Source of the DNA: a virus | Length of the DNA: 51,929 nt | Reading direction: 5' to 3' (one strand) | IMG/VR virus record: IMGVR_UViG_3300020416_000010 | Location: 1 to 51,929 of that record | Shown here: positions 31,601-39,585 of the stretch, one piece after another | How positions within the stretch are numbered: position 1 is the first letter of the stretch | Layout of the letters: each line of letters starts with the position of its first letter | Position numbers and translations under genes: made by a program | Notes under the pieces: model-generated | The model's database searches: none | What the model was told of the DNA's origin: nothing | Seen by the model: only the letters and a program-made list of their open reading frames with translations

Positions 31601-34600
31601 TACAATTACAGGATTCTCTGCTGCTGATACACTTGGTGGTACATTCGCATCTGACTCCTTACTACCTACACAGGCATCTGTTAAAGATTATATCTCTAAC
31701 AACTTAGGACCTTACCTCAACCAACCATTCTCAACAAACGCAGTTCCATCTGCACTGGTTCAGTTGACATCAAACGGTAAGATTAACATTGACCAGATTC
31801 CTGCCTTACGTCCATTTAATATTACATCTGTTGCATCACAGGCAGAAAGACTTGCGATTGAAGACGCAAACGCTGGTGATATTGCAATACAAACATCTGC
31901 TACTACATTCTCTGTAGCATCTTCATCAGTCAATACTGGTGCGGACACAATTACAATTACTGGACACGGTACATCAACTGGAGACCAGTTGACATACACA
32001 GAGGGTTCATCCTCAATCGGTGGTCTTGCAACAAATAACGTTTACTACGTTATCAAGATTGATGATAACACAATCAAACTTGCTGCAACAACATCAAATG
32101 CTAACTCTGGTGCTGCGATAACATTATCAAGTCAAGGTTCTGGTACTCATCAATTTGTAACCGCTGGTGTTGCTATCTCTTACATCTTAGAGAATGACTT
32201 AGAGAGTCAGTTCTTAGCATTTGCACCTAACAGTGCATTCCAATTTAGTAATGGTGATATCGTTGTTGGTAGTTCTACAACTGCACGTGGTACTGTACAA
32301 TCATACAATGATGGTGCTGTATTTAACTACGTTATCAGTAGTGGTGGTTCTGGATATTCTGGAGACTTTAACCTTACAATATCTGCACCTGACGACACAA
32401 GTAATGGAGTTCAAGCTGCTGCTACAGCAAAAGTAACCAGTGGTGTTGTAACTAGAGTTGAGATTACAAACCTTGGTAAAGGTTACTACTCACAACCAAC
32501 AGTACAGGTATTAACATCACCTAGTGGTTCATCTAATAATGCAGTTATTGCTGCACAGATAGAAGGTAGAGTTGCAATCAACATTGCTAACAATATCAAG
32601 TTTGAAGCATCTGACTTTATTGTTGACCAAGCACTAGCGAACTTAGCAACTGGAACTTACTCACAGAGTGGAAGCACAACGATTACATTCACTGAGAGTT
32701 CACATGGTTTATCTAACGGTTCTCTACAGTTCTTTGATTTCACAACAGGAACTGCACCTGATGGTTTCTACGCTATAACATTATTAAACTCAAATCAATA
32801 TTCTATTACTTCTCCTACTGCTGCTACCACGTCTGGTAACTTTGCAAGGAAGAGAATTGTTGACCTTACTAGAACAATCAATACATCAGCATCTAACGCT
32901 GCAAACTGGACACAGTTAACATCAACTAACATTGATGCATCAAATATTGTTGCTGGTACTATTGACCCAGAAAGATTAGCAAGTAAAGGAACTGCAAACT
33001 CATTTAGTTTCTTACGTGGTGATTCTTCATGGGAGTATGCATTACAATCAATTAGACCTACAACATCTGACGCCATACTAATTGGTGGTTCTATTACTGA
33101 TAGTTCTTACGTTGACACAATCACTATTGCAAATGGTGGTTCTGGATATACAGATGGAACTTATCAGAACTTACCAATGGAAGGCGGTAACGTCTCTGTT
33201 ACAAGTGATGATGTTGCACGAGCAACATACGTTGTATCAAGTGGTGCTATTATTAGTGCACAGGTTACTGACTCTGGTACAGGATACACTGGAGACTTCT
33301 CAGTTGTAATACCAAGTGAACTTGGTGGTGGTAACAGTGCAGTATTGAATGCTACTAAGGGAACTATTAACAGAGCATTTGGTAACATTGAAGTTGACAT
33401 AAGAAAAGGTGACTCTCTAACTGCGAGTTCCTCAGTATATGGTAACTACGGTGTATTCAGATTTAGAAAGGACGTTGCTAACCAAGCGGTTGCAAACCAA
33501 GATCAAGGTGGATTCCTTGTTGATAACAATGGTCAGGTTTCTATTGACCAAGGTGCAGGATCTGAACTTAACGCTGACAAATTAGATGGTAACGATGGTT
33601 CATTCTATCAGACTGCAAACAACATTATCTTCGGTACATTAGATCCTGCAAGACTTGCAAACATAACATACAACATCTCTATATCTGGTACTGCTGATAC
33701 TGCAAACAGAATATTTAACGAGACTGCATCACTCACATCAAACCCATCTCCTGCTCAGGCAGCAAATGGTGTTGCTGCAGCACTTAGAAATAACGCTGCA
33801 ACTGGTCTTAATGATGGTGGTACAACACATGGTATTCTCACATACAGAAGACAGTCTACTGGAACTGCATCAACTCAATTAGGATTTACAGATAATAACA
33901 ACCTATACATCAGAGGTAATAATGGAATCAATGCAGTCTACTCTAACTGGTTCAAGATTTGGTCAGAAGGAAATGACGGTGTTGGCAGTGGATTAGACGC
34001 TGACAAGTTAGACGGTAAGCAAGGACTATGGTATGGTTCTGGTTATAACATTGGTGACACACGTGCAGGACTTGATCACAAGATTGGTGATATGTTCTTA
34101 CCAGAAGTTCTTGGTCAAGACAAGATGGTCTTTGAGAACTTCTTTGTTAATGACACAGGTAATAAATTTACACTATACATTCCAGACTTCCATTGTAATA
34201 GTGGTGTTGGTGGTAACATCAATAATGGTGGAACCTACACTATCTACTCTGACGTAGGTGCAACAAATAACATTGGTTCTATCGTGGTTGATAGTTCTGG
34301 TGGTGTTCAAGAAAAAACACATACAACTGGTGAAATATATTCACTTGTTACTGGAACAATATCATTTGTTGGTAATAACACTAACGCAAACATTAGAGTC
34401 TTCGGACCTAATCCTGGCACAAAATGGACAGTAACATCATCTAACCCAATATCAAGTGGTTCCTCTACTATCATTGGATTACGTGACAATGCATCTGGTG
34501 CTAAATTACAGATTGGTAAGGCAGCAGTATCTACTACACCAACATTAGACTTTAGATCATCTGGTCAAGCACCAGACTATGACGTTCAAATGATCGTCTC

Positions 34601-35999
34601 TGGTGGTAATGGTTCTAACGGTAATGGTACATTAAGATTTAACGCTGGAGATTTAACAGCAAATGGTAACACAATCTGGCATGCAGGAAACGATGGAGCA
34701 TCATCACAGTTAGACGCTCACTATGTTGATGGTTATACACAGTCAACATCTGCATCATCAAACACTCTTGCTCGTAGAGATTCATCAGGTCATTTAACAG
34801 TCAACGATTTATATGCCGACCAAGGTATATTCTCTAACACTGGTACATCTATCTTACAGTTAGCTGATGGTAATGGTATTAACATAGGTAAGGCAACCAC
34901 TAACCAGTTATCAATTAAGGGTAGACAAGACAGCAATCAAGGTTACATCCGTTTTGGTAACGATAGCAACGCCTTTGGTTGGAATGGCACATACTTATCA
35001 TATAATAATATTACTTTCCGTGGTGGTCGCTTAGGAATTGGCGAGACTAATCCTCTAGCACGTTTCCACGTAGATGAGGGTGGTAACACTGGTGACGGTG
35101 ATGGTTCAGCATCACAGACAGTAACTGGTGGAGAATCAATGTTGATTCAAGTTGACACAGCATTTACTGTGGGTCATACTCTAGGTTCTATCGTATGGAG
35201 AACTGGAGGTCGCAGACGTGCGATGATATCAGGTATTGCAGAGAACACTGATAGTGATTACCTAGGTTTGACATTCTTCACACAAGGAACCGATGGTTCT
35301 GGAGACTTCTTCGAGTCAATGAGAATCTCAAGAAGTGGTAACGTGGGTGTTGGTAACTTTGGTAGCGGTACACCATCTTACAAACTTGATGTTAAAGGCG
35401 ACATTCGTTCAACAAATACTATAAGGTCAACAGTTGCACAAGGTACTGCACCAATCGCTGTTAGTTCTACAACTGTATGTCCTAACCTTAACGCAGACTT
35501 ACTTGATGGTTACAGTGCACTTAATCTTCCATACTTAGGTGGTAGTGTTAACCAATGGATTAGTGATGCTGGTGGTCAGGAAAGATTCTACTTCTCTAAC
35601 AACTCTCATACTTACTTAAGAACAGGTGACGACTTCTACTTCCGTTCTAACAATGATACTGGACAGGGTTCTATCAATGGTGATGGTGGTTACTGGACAT
35701 TGTATTCTGGTAGTGACCAAACACAGTCATCTTACAGATTAGAGGTTAGAGGATCTAACGGAATAAATATTAATACATCTTCTGAAGGTTTATCTAGCGG
35801 ACAGCGTAATGTTGTTCTTCGTGCTGATGGTGACAAGCAGTGGATTGACCGTTATGGAGTATTCAAACGAAATAGAAACTCCGTCGCAGAAAACATTTCT
35901 GTAAATAGTGGGGACAACTGTTTAAGTTCAGGTCCTGTTACTATAAATAACGGTGTAACTGTAACCATAAACAGTGGTGGATACTGGAGCATAGTCTAA
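25620..35999 (+). CDS. Giant distal-tail-fibre-like protein, 3459 aa
   Basis: This is the largest gene in the window. An AGGA sequence shortly before the ATG supports the start. The N terminus carries an HGI/D-F-T-S-G module (25690-25900) and a fibre block (ENVRVGINTNNPEFELDVEG). Residues about 235-360 look like the start of a pectate-lyase-like beta-helix (GLDTNDGRSAARPVKTIKKA, GGEYFEDNPISLPRNCSLIG). The middle holds one YPR module (28675-28985), three Cys-rich helical modules (29280-30510) and several Y-Y-V repeats. GGSGY repeats lie at 32340 and 33135. The C-terminal kilobase shows typical fibre-shaft blocks (N-A-D-K-L-D-G, NADLLDGYSALN, IWHAGNDG, GVGNFGSGTPSYKLDVKGDI). Its length is about three times T4 gp37 (1026 residues). 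It is followed by a tip-adhesin candidate and an assembly-like gene, the usual order for a distal fibre. Confidence 0.8.
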   Translation: MSLKFNVDQQRIEASGSKATGNWVNATYSRTSGGVGNIVSVAHGIIGSDKLYIDFTSGGEVDGEFTVTKVDDDNLSFVGSANSIITAGATLAYKRVRSLSIQGDEVIEVSVGTGALEKDALFINKNAQENVRVGINTNNPEFELDVEGQIRTTRSIISDTAQVTNLDISTIVNPSLNLRAPNLVNFEDTDVTSPTFGTTFFPSADTPPLTDQSRRIATTDFVYKVATNDTGGRVYVSSTIGLDTNDGRSAARPVKTIKKAAQIAYGLQKAVPDPSDEYVSIIVSGGEYFEDNPISLPRNCSLIGDNLRRVILRPQNADRHMIKASNETYINGVVFRDALQNSSDPQSTVIHTWKFAFVFDDKQRLYYEPEVRQIPAVAGEKFRGQNIFKVTFNNHTGNNTSLQTGYFVQGGSSGTLGTIQTVNFTGPVASPYSTGNVTILITSGVNDVFQDAEKIFYDSVAANIITDLNNAGVSDRFDVVDAESLRPELEVISNQIYQHTVDAEREFVTFKGSTNFIDVALDRITLTAHRYKTGAAVYYSKDENLNPLPGLIDTTVYYVRVIDADTIELYDTHANAINLSVTQGRKDITNVSPDDSFHVFESGNIMPEANNIFIDNHLLSTGEGIIYRAGKMGAIGGLVDGTAYFVYKENDDYIRLAASAANATQKNASGADDPITIDITSAGKGFQRFDIQERVLSITTIDTSLNTVATYNGPIFTLASSSTSSDFHDYEVGQEVQVYGFQNSAIDFGTSTNTNFTISGGEITVTVSSVDNTKTGTLFANWASLTEAGITFNFPAGFERFSKTYNIDGFTQGSGTPTLPSNTDLGLGVARYNSSNLTVTFVLKQANIDTASDVTTGSGSGVSILDNLEDLNGRKYITHRIERADGFSLQFVIRGNISQVGASINPTGDQTVVSSSNYVLASLRNSPYGFTAINQSDRFLDGAEAIKINQEFIAQEAVAYVKYYYESSATRTNALTIGGTNFGVAADTIAKKMTSWSVSGDDCTIIVQRGHNLYPNFSQHTPTGATYTPGTGVFEVTIANHGFQNGDLVKFDAGAFVFECDTDSRATKHPYPRGSDPAFDKWLKISNKQTNTFEVNVGVSSDTSTHYFVSAGANSVKKAITEITIANSGNAVVNGTHGLKDIIDDRKFVVDLANNTANGQTGTVGTFTDLQKPFRTPNSIPVDNKYADAAELLFGNADMIADYAVNKMLAANSGYTIPTGSTACYDDVRDFIQKALAHNLKWGGNDRVYDQAKFYIDPGFSLTRDRYVEVFNNAKDACILASRNLPIHRYGNSTKLQYYHTLTLDTPAQTVSGYAATLILKNLDLIAFESVQRYNIDNPSHNVPGGNQNCIDDVSDFVRTVVYNLAHGGNEQVYDAAQLYTNSTHLDGEETESRAVFAIAKAIAKQAAASETITIEGNHGFTQVTDNNNKGTTVEQNLVDGFFTILDTAIANDNMSHATRTVATAPSCANVVSSITTFFNTVTTALGSGSTAGSVSSVTRTAAPGDQQCIDDVMKICRAFQFDLRYGGNSAIVEAANLYISSGAIQYLDNEVQYSRAMFAAAKELSIDAIRNNLETGQFSQIPITSNGSITVDSSAPECANVVSALTTNWGILDNVLSSATAYSGAITNPDPVITEQDQSSYSFPLGNVHLDLPIIEASPYIQNSSLISFLGGSGCEIDGAKVATPNVPRAGLKQNSQGATVAQFDPQGKSMVANAFTIICFGGTAYNISNDGYTQLVSVFAIFCQDGILVQSGGYASVTNSASNFGTFSLRATGFRAEAYTFDVGVIDSITEDVDGNGTPTGRQVIQVSGTSLTNIPIEDYIIKIDGHRSSDLAVEHIILETELVSGSPGTQIVAKIKTNRSMDFTNISNGNRYQSSNDSGFVAGSLALSNLVSLGIKFHRPSVCNSSSHTWEYAGSGNTYAALPQNGGVGLGSAFEAAEEQFGQVYTSGTNEFGDFKVGNFVTIFNRTGAISFVGTVAISELTSIKIVGGDITITGFSAADTLGGTFASDSLLPTQASVKDYISNNLGPYLNQPFSTNAVPSALVQLTSNGKINIDQIPALRPFNITSVASQAERLAIEDANAGDIAIQTSATTFSVASSSVNTGADTITITGHGTSTGDQLTYTEGSSSIGGLATNNVYYVIKIDDNTIKLAATTSNANSGAAITLSSQGSGTHQFVTAGVAISYILENDLESQFLAFAPNSAFQFSNGDIVVGSSTTARGTVQSYNDGAVFNYVISSGGSGYSGDFNLTISAPDDTSNGVQAAATAKVTSGVVTRVEITNLGKGYYSQPTVQVLTSPSGSSNNAVIAAQIEGRVAINIANNIKFEASDFIVDQALANLATGTYSQSGSTTITFTESSHGLSNGSLQFFDFTTGTAPDGFYAITLLNSNQYSITSPTAATTSGNFARKRIVDLTRTINTSASNAANWTQLTSTNIDASNIVAGTIDPERLASKGTANSFSFLRGDSSWEYALQSIRPTTSDAILIGGSITDSSYVDTITIANGGSGYTDGTYQNLPMEGGNVSVTSDDVARATYVVSSGAIISAQVTDSGTGYTGDFSVVIPSELGGGNSAVLNATKGTINRAFGNIEVDIRKGDSLTASSSVYGNYGVFRFRKDVANQAVANQDQGGFLVDNNGQVSIDQGAGSELNADKLDGNDGSFYQTANNIIFGTLDPARLANITYNISISGTADTANRIFNETASLTSNPSPAQAANGVAAALRNNAATGLNDGGTTHGILTYRRQSTGTASTQLGFTDNNNLYIRGNNGINAVYSNWFKIWSEGNDGVGSGLDADKLDGKQGLWYGSGYNIGDTRAGLDHKIGDMFLPEVLGQDKMVFENFFVNDTGNKFTLYIPDFHCNSGVGGNINNGGTYTIYSDVGATNNIGSIVVDSSGGVQEKTHTTGEIYSLVTGTISFVGNNTNANIRVFGPNPGTKWTVTSSNPISSGSSTIIGLRDNASGAKLQIGKAAVSTTPTLDFRSSGQAPDYDVQMIVSGGNGSNGNGTLRFNAGDLTANGNTIWHAGNDGASSQLDAHYVDGYTQSTSASSNTLARRDSSGHLTVNDLYADQGIFSNTGTSILQLADGNGINIGKATTNQLSIKGRQDSNQGYIRFGNDSNAFGWNGTYLSYNNITFRGGRLGIGETNPLARFHVDEGGNTGDGDGSASQTVTGGESMLIQVDTAFTVGHTLGSIVWRTGGRRRAMISGIAENTDSDYLGLTFFTQGTDGSGDFFESMRISRSGNVGVGNFGSGTPSYKLDVKGDIRSTNTIRSTVAQGTAPIAVSSTTVCPNLNADLLDGYSALNLPYLGGSVNQWISDAGGQERFYFSNNSHTYLRTGDDFYFRSNNDTGQGSINGDGGYWTLYSGSDQTQSSYRLEVRGSNGININTSSEGLSSGQRNVVLRADGDKQWIDRYGVFKRNRNSVAENISVNSGDNCLSSGPVTINNGVTVTINSGGYWSIV

Positions 36000-36009
36000 T
36001 TAACTAATC

Positions 36010-36765
36010 ATGGCAGGAATTTTAAGAGTAGACCAAATCCAAAGTACGGCTGGTGCAAATGTTATTGACGTATCTAGCGGTTCATTTAAGATTTGGAACG
36101 GTAGTTCATATCAGAACTTTACTGTAAGCGGTGCTTTATTGAGCATCAATACTTACACATCCCAAAACGGTACTTGGAATAGTAAGTCAACTTCTGGTGG
36201 ATCTGGAGTATGGAGTAAACCAGCTGGTTGCAACCACGTCCTAGTATATTGTACAGGTGGTGGTGGAGGAGCAAGAGTTAACGACAACACCTATCGTGGT
36301 GCTGGTGGTGGTGGCGGTGCTACTGCAATCAGATACATTGATGTATCAAACGTTAGTTCTGTAAACTACACCTATGGTGGTGGAGGAGGATATGCTCGTA
36401 ACGGTGGTAGAGGTTCTGGAGGAGGTACATCATCCTTTGGTTCTTATGTGACTGCTACTGGTGGTGACGGTGGTTACACCGACAACCCATACGAGGGTGG
36501 ACATGGTGGAAACGCCTCTGGTGGTGATATAAACATACCTGGCGGTGGTGGAGAAATGTCACACGGTTCATCAAGAGAAGGTGCTGGTGGAATGTCATTC
36601 TGGCATAAAGCAGGATCAAACCACCATAACAGCAGTACTAACGCTGAGAACACTCATGGACAATGGGGTTCTGGTGGTGCTTATGGACATTACTCACAGA
36701 ACAGTTATGCACACAACAATGGTAATGGTGGTGCTGGTGCTGTTATCGTATTCAACTACACTTAA
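36010..36765 (+). CDS. Glycine-rich tip adhesin candidate, 251 aa
   Basis: Residues 1-75 are a short fibre-type N-terminal domain (MAGILRVDQIQSTAGANVID) followed by a 'W-S-K-P-A-G-C-N-H-V-L-V-Y-C-T-G-G-G-G-G' strand typical of phage glycine-rich domains. From about residue 83 on there are many runs of Gly (GAGGGGGA, TYGGGGGYARNGG, INIPGGGGE), with His, Asn, Tyr and Ser between them, and a final GAGAVIVFNYT. The architecture recalls T4-like gp38 adhesins with packed polyglycine-II helices, but I see no direct sequence match to gp38. Its position right after the 3459-residue fibre gene supports a role at the fibre tip in host recognition. Function is inferred. Confidence 0.7.
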   Translation: MAGILRVDQIQSTAGANVIDVSSGSFKIWNGSSYQNFTVSGALLSINTYTSQNGTWNSKSTSGGSGVWSKPAGCNHVLVYCTGGGGGARVNDNTYRGAGGGGGATAIRYIDVSNVSSVNYTYGGGGGYARNGGRGSGGGTSSFGSYVTATGGDGGYTDNPYEGGHGGNASGGDINIPGGGGEMSHGSSREGAGGMSFWHKAGSNHHNSSTNAENTHGQWGSGGAYGHYSQNSYAHNNGNGGAGAVIVFNYT

Positions 36766-36771
36766 AAAATC

Positions 36772-37116
36772 ATGAGTTACGCATTAATCAACAAAAATAA
36801 TAGTAACGTTTGCCAGTTTGTAGCAACTGAAGACGATTGCTTTGATGTGCATGAGGATTTCTTTTGGAAGGATATACCTGATGAAGACATCTCAGAAAAA
36901 CAACCCTCTGAATTTGAGTATGAACCTACAACAGGAAAAATAATAGCAAAGGTTTATGCTGAACCTACACCAGAGGAAAATAGATTTCACACGTATCCTA
37001 CTATGGAGCAACAACTTAGTATGATTTGGAAAGACATCGATGCTGGACTAATGCCTGGCAAAGATGGTTCTTGGTATAAGGCAATAAAAGAAATTAAAGA
37101 CAAGTATCCCGATTAA
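36772..37116 (+). CDS. Tail-fibre-assembly-like protein, 114 aa
   Basis: The protein begins MSYALINKNNSNVCQFVATE, continues with D-V-H-E-D-F-F-W-K-D-I-P-D, and ends with QQLSMIWKDIDAG, GSWYKAIKEIKDKYP. The opening 'YALI-x-x-x-x-x-V ... F-x-V-x-x-x-x-x-W' and the C-terminal 'QLxxI-x-K-D-I ... W-x-x-A-I-x-x-I-K' pattern are typical of phage tail-fibre assembly or XkdW-like proteins. It lies six bases after the glycine-rich adhesin, the usual place for a fibre chaperone. It is acidic, probably soluble, and may not be in the virion. The chaperone role is inferred. Confidence 0.65.
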   Translation: MSYALINKNNSNVCQFVATEDDCFDVHEDFFWKDIPDEDISEKQPSEFEYEPTTGKIIAKVYAEPTPEENRFHTYPTMEQQLSMIWKDIDAGLMPGKDGSWYKAIKEIKDKYPD

Positions 37117-37119
37117 ACT

Positions 37120-38499
37120 ATGTCACAGATAAATGCAGCTACCTCACAGGTAAACACACTAACTTCTTCGGGTAGTACAGTTGATATTCCAAAGAATATT
37201 GACGTTACTGGAAATATAAATTTTACTGGTAACTTACTACAGAACGGTGTTTTATTTGAGACACTACCATCACAAAGTCCTGTGACTGCGGGTGGTATAT
37301 TGATGTCTGATGGTAAGAATGCATTTTGGGGAACTGCAGTTGCAGCAGAATCTGGTCAGGCAGCATTTCAAGGAAGTTACGGTAATAACAACTTCGGTCC
37401 TTACAACACAGACACAGGTGGTGTTAACGCACAGAACCCGTCAGTCTCTTCTGCAAACTATCTACCTTACAGTGGCACAGGACAATGGTATGACTATCAA
37501 GGAAACTTGTATAACATAACAGTTGGTTCATCATTTTTATATCGCAGTATTTTTACACATGGATTTCTGATTGGTGGATACAGAGGATCTAATCCATGGA
37601 GAACAGTTAATCAAATATATCACGCAACAGACGTTACTATTTGTCGTGGAGACCAGTTAGATAGAGCAGCATCATATGTTGATGGAAACTTCGGTGACTT
37701 CAATGGTTATGTCTATGGTACACAGAACTCCTACGGTGGTTCTGGTCAGGCAGTCAGTAGTGTAAACCTACACACTGGAACCAATAGATCCTTCGGTCCT
37801 AACGGAACCTATGGTCATGGTGATGCATATAACTCTACACCTGATAGTATTGGTGCATCTATAGACAGTTGGGATAGTACAGATGATCCTGGTTGTGCTT
37901 CTGGTCAGGTGACACAAAGAGGTTACACAGCGGGTGGAGGTCCTGGCAGCATACAGAGATTGAACTTTGTTACTGAAATGTCTACTAGACTAGGTAATGG
38001 TTTTGGTAATGGTAATGCTACTGGATCCGAGGGTGAGACTAGATGTCACTTATATGGTGATACTGGTAACGCAAGATACGTACAGTTCAGTAATGAGTCT
38101 GTATCATCCTACAGTTTATCTGGTTGGGGTGGAGATGGTTGGAAGAAAGACTTGTCAACCAAATGGGGATTCTGCTACCATGGTAATGGAAACAACGTAA
38201 CACTTCCTTGGTTGAAGTTTAATGATCTTACATCTACTTCTATCGGTGGTGCATTTAACCAGTTAGATATATCTTCTGGTGAAGAGAACATGTGTATGGG
38301 TCAAGACTGGGGTTACTGTATGGGTAACTACGCAGGAGGTGGTGGTGGATACCAAAACAATAGAACATGGAAGAGATTCCATGCTACTGACGGAGATATT
38401 GTACTAGGTTTTAAAGCAGAACCTAAAGGTCATCAAGGTCAGTCTTCTGGTGCATGTGTCACTGGAGCATTCTCAGTAACAGGAACGAGGTATCAGTAA
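37120..38499 (+). CDS. Kelch-like / beta-propeller-like structural protein, 459 aa
   Basis: The N terminus (MSQINAATSQVNTLTSSGST, then I-P-K-N-I-D-V-T-G-N-I-N-F-T-G) is a fibre-type attachment segment, and SPVTAGGILMSDGKNAFWG follows. From about residue 145, segments of 40-50 residues repeat loosely, with G-Y/G-G and a hydrophobic 'I-x-R-L-N-F-x-T' strand (GFLIGGYRGSNPW, GYVYGTQNSYGG, GYTAGGGPGSIQRLNFVTE, CHLYGDTGNARYVQFSN, CYHGNGN). These resemble degenerate Kelch-like blades seen in marine phage proteins. It contains several Cys (ICRG, ETRC, GFCYH, MCMGQDWGYCMG). It is likely a minor fibre or alternative receptor-binding protein. Blade number and fold are uncertain. Confidence 0.6.
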   Translation: MSQINAATSQVNTLTSSGSTVDIPKNIDVTGNINFTGNLLQNGVLFETLPSQSPVTAGGILMSDGKNAFWGTAVAAESGQAAFQGSYGNNNFGPYNTDTGGVNAQNPSVSSANYLPYSGTGQWYDYQGNLYNITVGSSFLYRSIFTHGFLIGGYRGSNPWRTVNQIYHATDVTICRGDQLDRAASYVDGNFGDFNGYVYGTQNSYGGSGQAVSSVNLHTGTNRSFGPNGTYGHGDAYNSTPDSIGASIDSWDSTDDPGCASGQVTQRGYTAGGGPGSIQRLNFVTEMSTRLGNGFGNGNATGSEGETRCHLYGDTGNARYVQFSNESVSSYSLSGWGGDGWKKDLSTKWGFCYHGNGNNVTLPWLKFNDLTSTSIGGAFNQLDISSGEENMCMGQDWGYCMGNYAGGGGGYQNNRTWKRFHATDGDIVLGFKAEPKGHQGQSSGACVTGAFSVTGTRYQ

Positions 38500-38651
38500 T
38501 GGCAGGATCAGTTAAAACAGGTAGTGATGCGTTGATGTACTTCAATCAACCAGACTATGCAAGTCACAAAGCATTCTTAATTCTCAAAAAACAACATGAG
38601 GATTTGAGAAAAGAATTTGATGAATTAAAGAAGAAAGTAGATGGAGAATAA
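38499..38651 (+). CDS. Small helical protein, 50 aa
   Basis: The preferred start is the ATG at 38499 in a TAATG overlap with the preceding stop; the frame extends further upstream only inside the previous gene. The protein begins MAGSVKTGSDALMYFNQPDY. Residues 21-47 form a highly charged helix (ILKKQHEDLRKEFDELKKKV) with heptad spacing, probably a coiled coil. The stop overlaps the next gene's start region by 11 bases. Function unknown; it may be a small accessory to the fibre module. Confidence 0.6.
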   Translation: MAGSVKTGSDALMYFNQPDYASHKAFLILKKQHEDLRKEFDELKKKVDGE

Positions 38652-39585
38652 ATTTATATCTAAAGGAACTCTGAAACCTGTAAAGGAAGATACAGCGTGG
38701 AAGAAACACATACCATCCCACATGATTGAGGATGAGGAATTTTTACGTCCGAAATATTCACCACAACATCCACTAGAATTAGAAACTAGAAAGTTTATAA
38801 AAGATAAGGAGTTAGTCAAAGAAGGTTTTATCCACATGCTAATACATGAGGATGTATTGAGAACCGCTGACCTCAGACCACACTCTACAACATACAAGGT
38901 CTTATATAATTTCCATAACGTATCTACTGTCAAGATGAACAAACTTGTCTTTGAGACAGTCAAATCTTGTTTCAAGAGATACATTGAATTAGATGAGAAA
39001 GTTTATTCTGTAGGTGTAAAATTTCAAGGTGAGATTAGAACACACTACAAAGACTATGTGAAAGAAATGAATGACAAGGGTGAGTTTACCCATGTCAAGA
39101 AAAAGAAAAAGACTCCACAAAAGTATATCAATTATGCTTTGGAGTATATGAAACTTCAAGCAATCTTGGTTATAGAACATGAGTTTGAACTACGTTTCAA
39201 GAACTTTAAAAATTGTTGTGACATAGAGTCTGAGAGTTGGGTGTATCAACTTGAGGAAGCAAGGAAATTTAAAAATGATGAGAACGCTAAAACACCGTTT
39301 ATAGATATATTGGCAGTCACAAGAGGAATGCCAAAGGGAGAACTCGTAAAAAGAGTCCTCAAAAATCATGATAAATACCTTATAGATTATGCCTCTTTAT
39401 TAGGCAAATATCATGCGATACGTTCCCAGTTTAGGAACTGTGACAATATGTGGGATATGAACATTCTGTATGAAGATTACTTGAATGTGGGTATGCCAAT
39501 TAAGCAGGGACAGAAGTTGGGTCGCATCGATGAAAATGAACAGCGACTTGATGGAGAACTAGCTTATGGAACTTTCGGATTCTGA
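38641..39585 (+). CDS. Hypothetical phage protein with a tail-assembly-like C-terminal domain, 314 aa
   Basis: The start overlaps the previous gene by 11 bases. The N-terminal 190 residues are charged, Lys/Glu/His-rich and probably helical, with a KKKKKTPQKY patch at about 155. Residues about 199-270 (ESWVYQLEEARKFKNDENAK, TPFIDILAVTRGMPKGEL, VLKNHDKYLIDYASLLGKYH) match a pattern I know from phage tail-fibre assembly proteins and marine T4-like phages: W-x-x-Q-x-x-E-A, A-x-T-P-x-I-D-x-L-A-x-x-R-G, E-L-x-x-x-V-L, L-L-G. The last residues overlap the next gene. An assembly or scaffolding role is plausible but unproven. Confidence 0.6.
   Translation: MENKFISKGTLKPVKEDTAWKKHIPSHMIEDEEFLRPKYSPQHPLELETRKFIKDKELVKEGFIHMLIHEDVLRTADLRPHSTTYKVLYNFHNVSTVKMNKLVFETVKSCFKRYIELDEKVYSVGVKFQGEIRTHYKDYVKEMNDKGEFTHVKKKKKTPQKYINYALEYMKLQAILVIEHEFELRFKNFKNCCDIESESWVYQLEEARKFKNDENAKTPFIDILAVTRGMPKGELVKRVLKNHDKYLIDYASLLGKYHAIRSQFRNCDNMWDMNILYEDYLNVGMPIKQGQKLGRIDENEQRLDGELAYGTFGF

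Noticed and set aside
38454-38651. Longer frame for the 50-residue protein
   Set aside because: The upstream part lies inside the previous gene; the TAATG start at 38499 is the usual coupled start in this window.
39370-39377. GATAAATA inside the 314-residue gene
   Set aside because: It fits NATAAATA but is internal to a gene with no gene start close downstream; probably chance.
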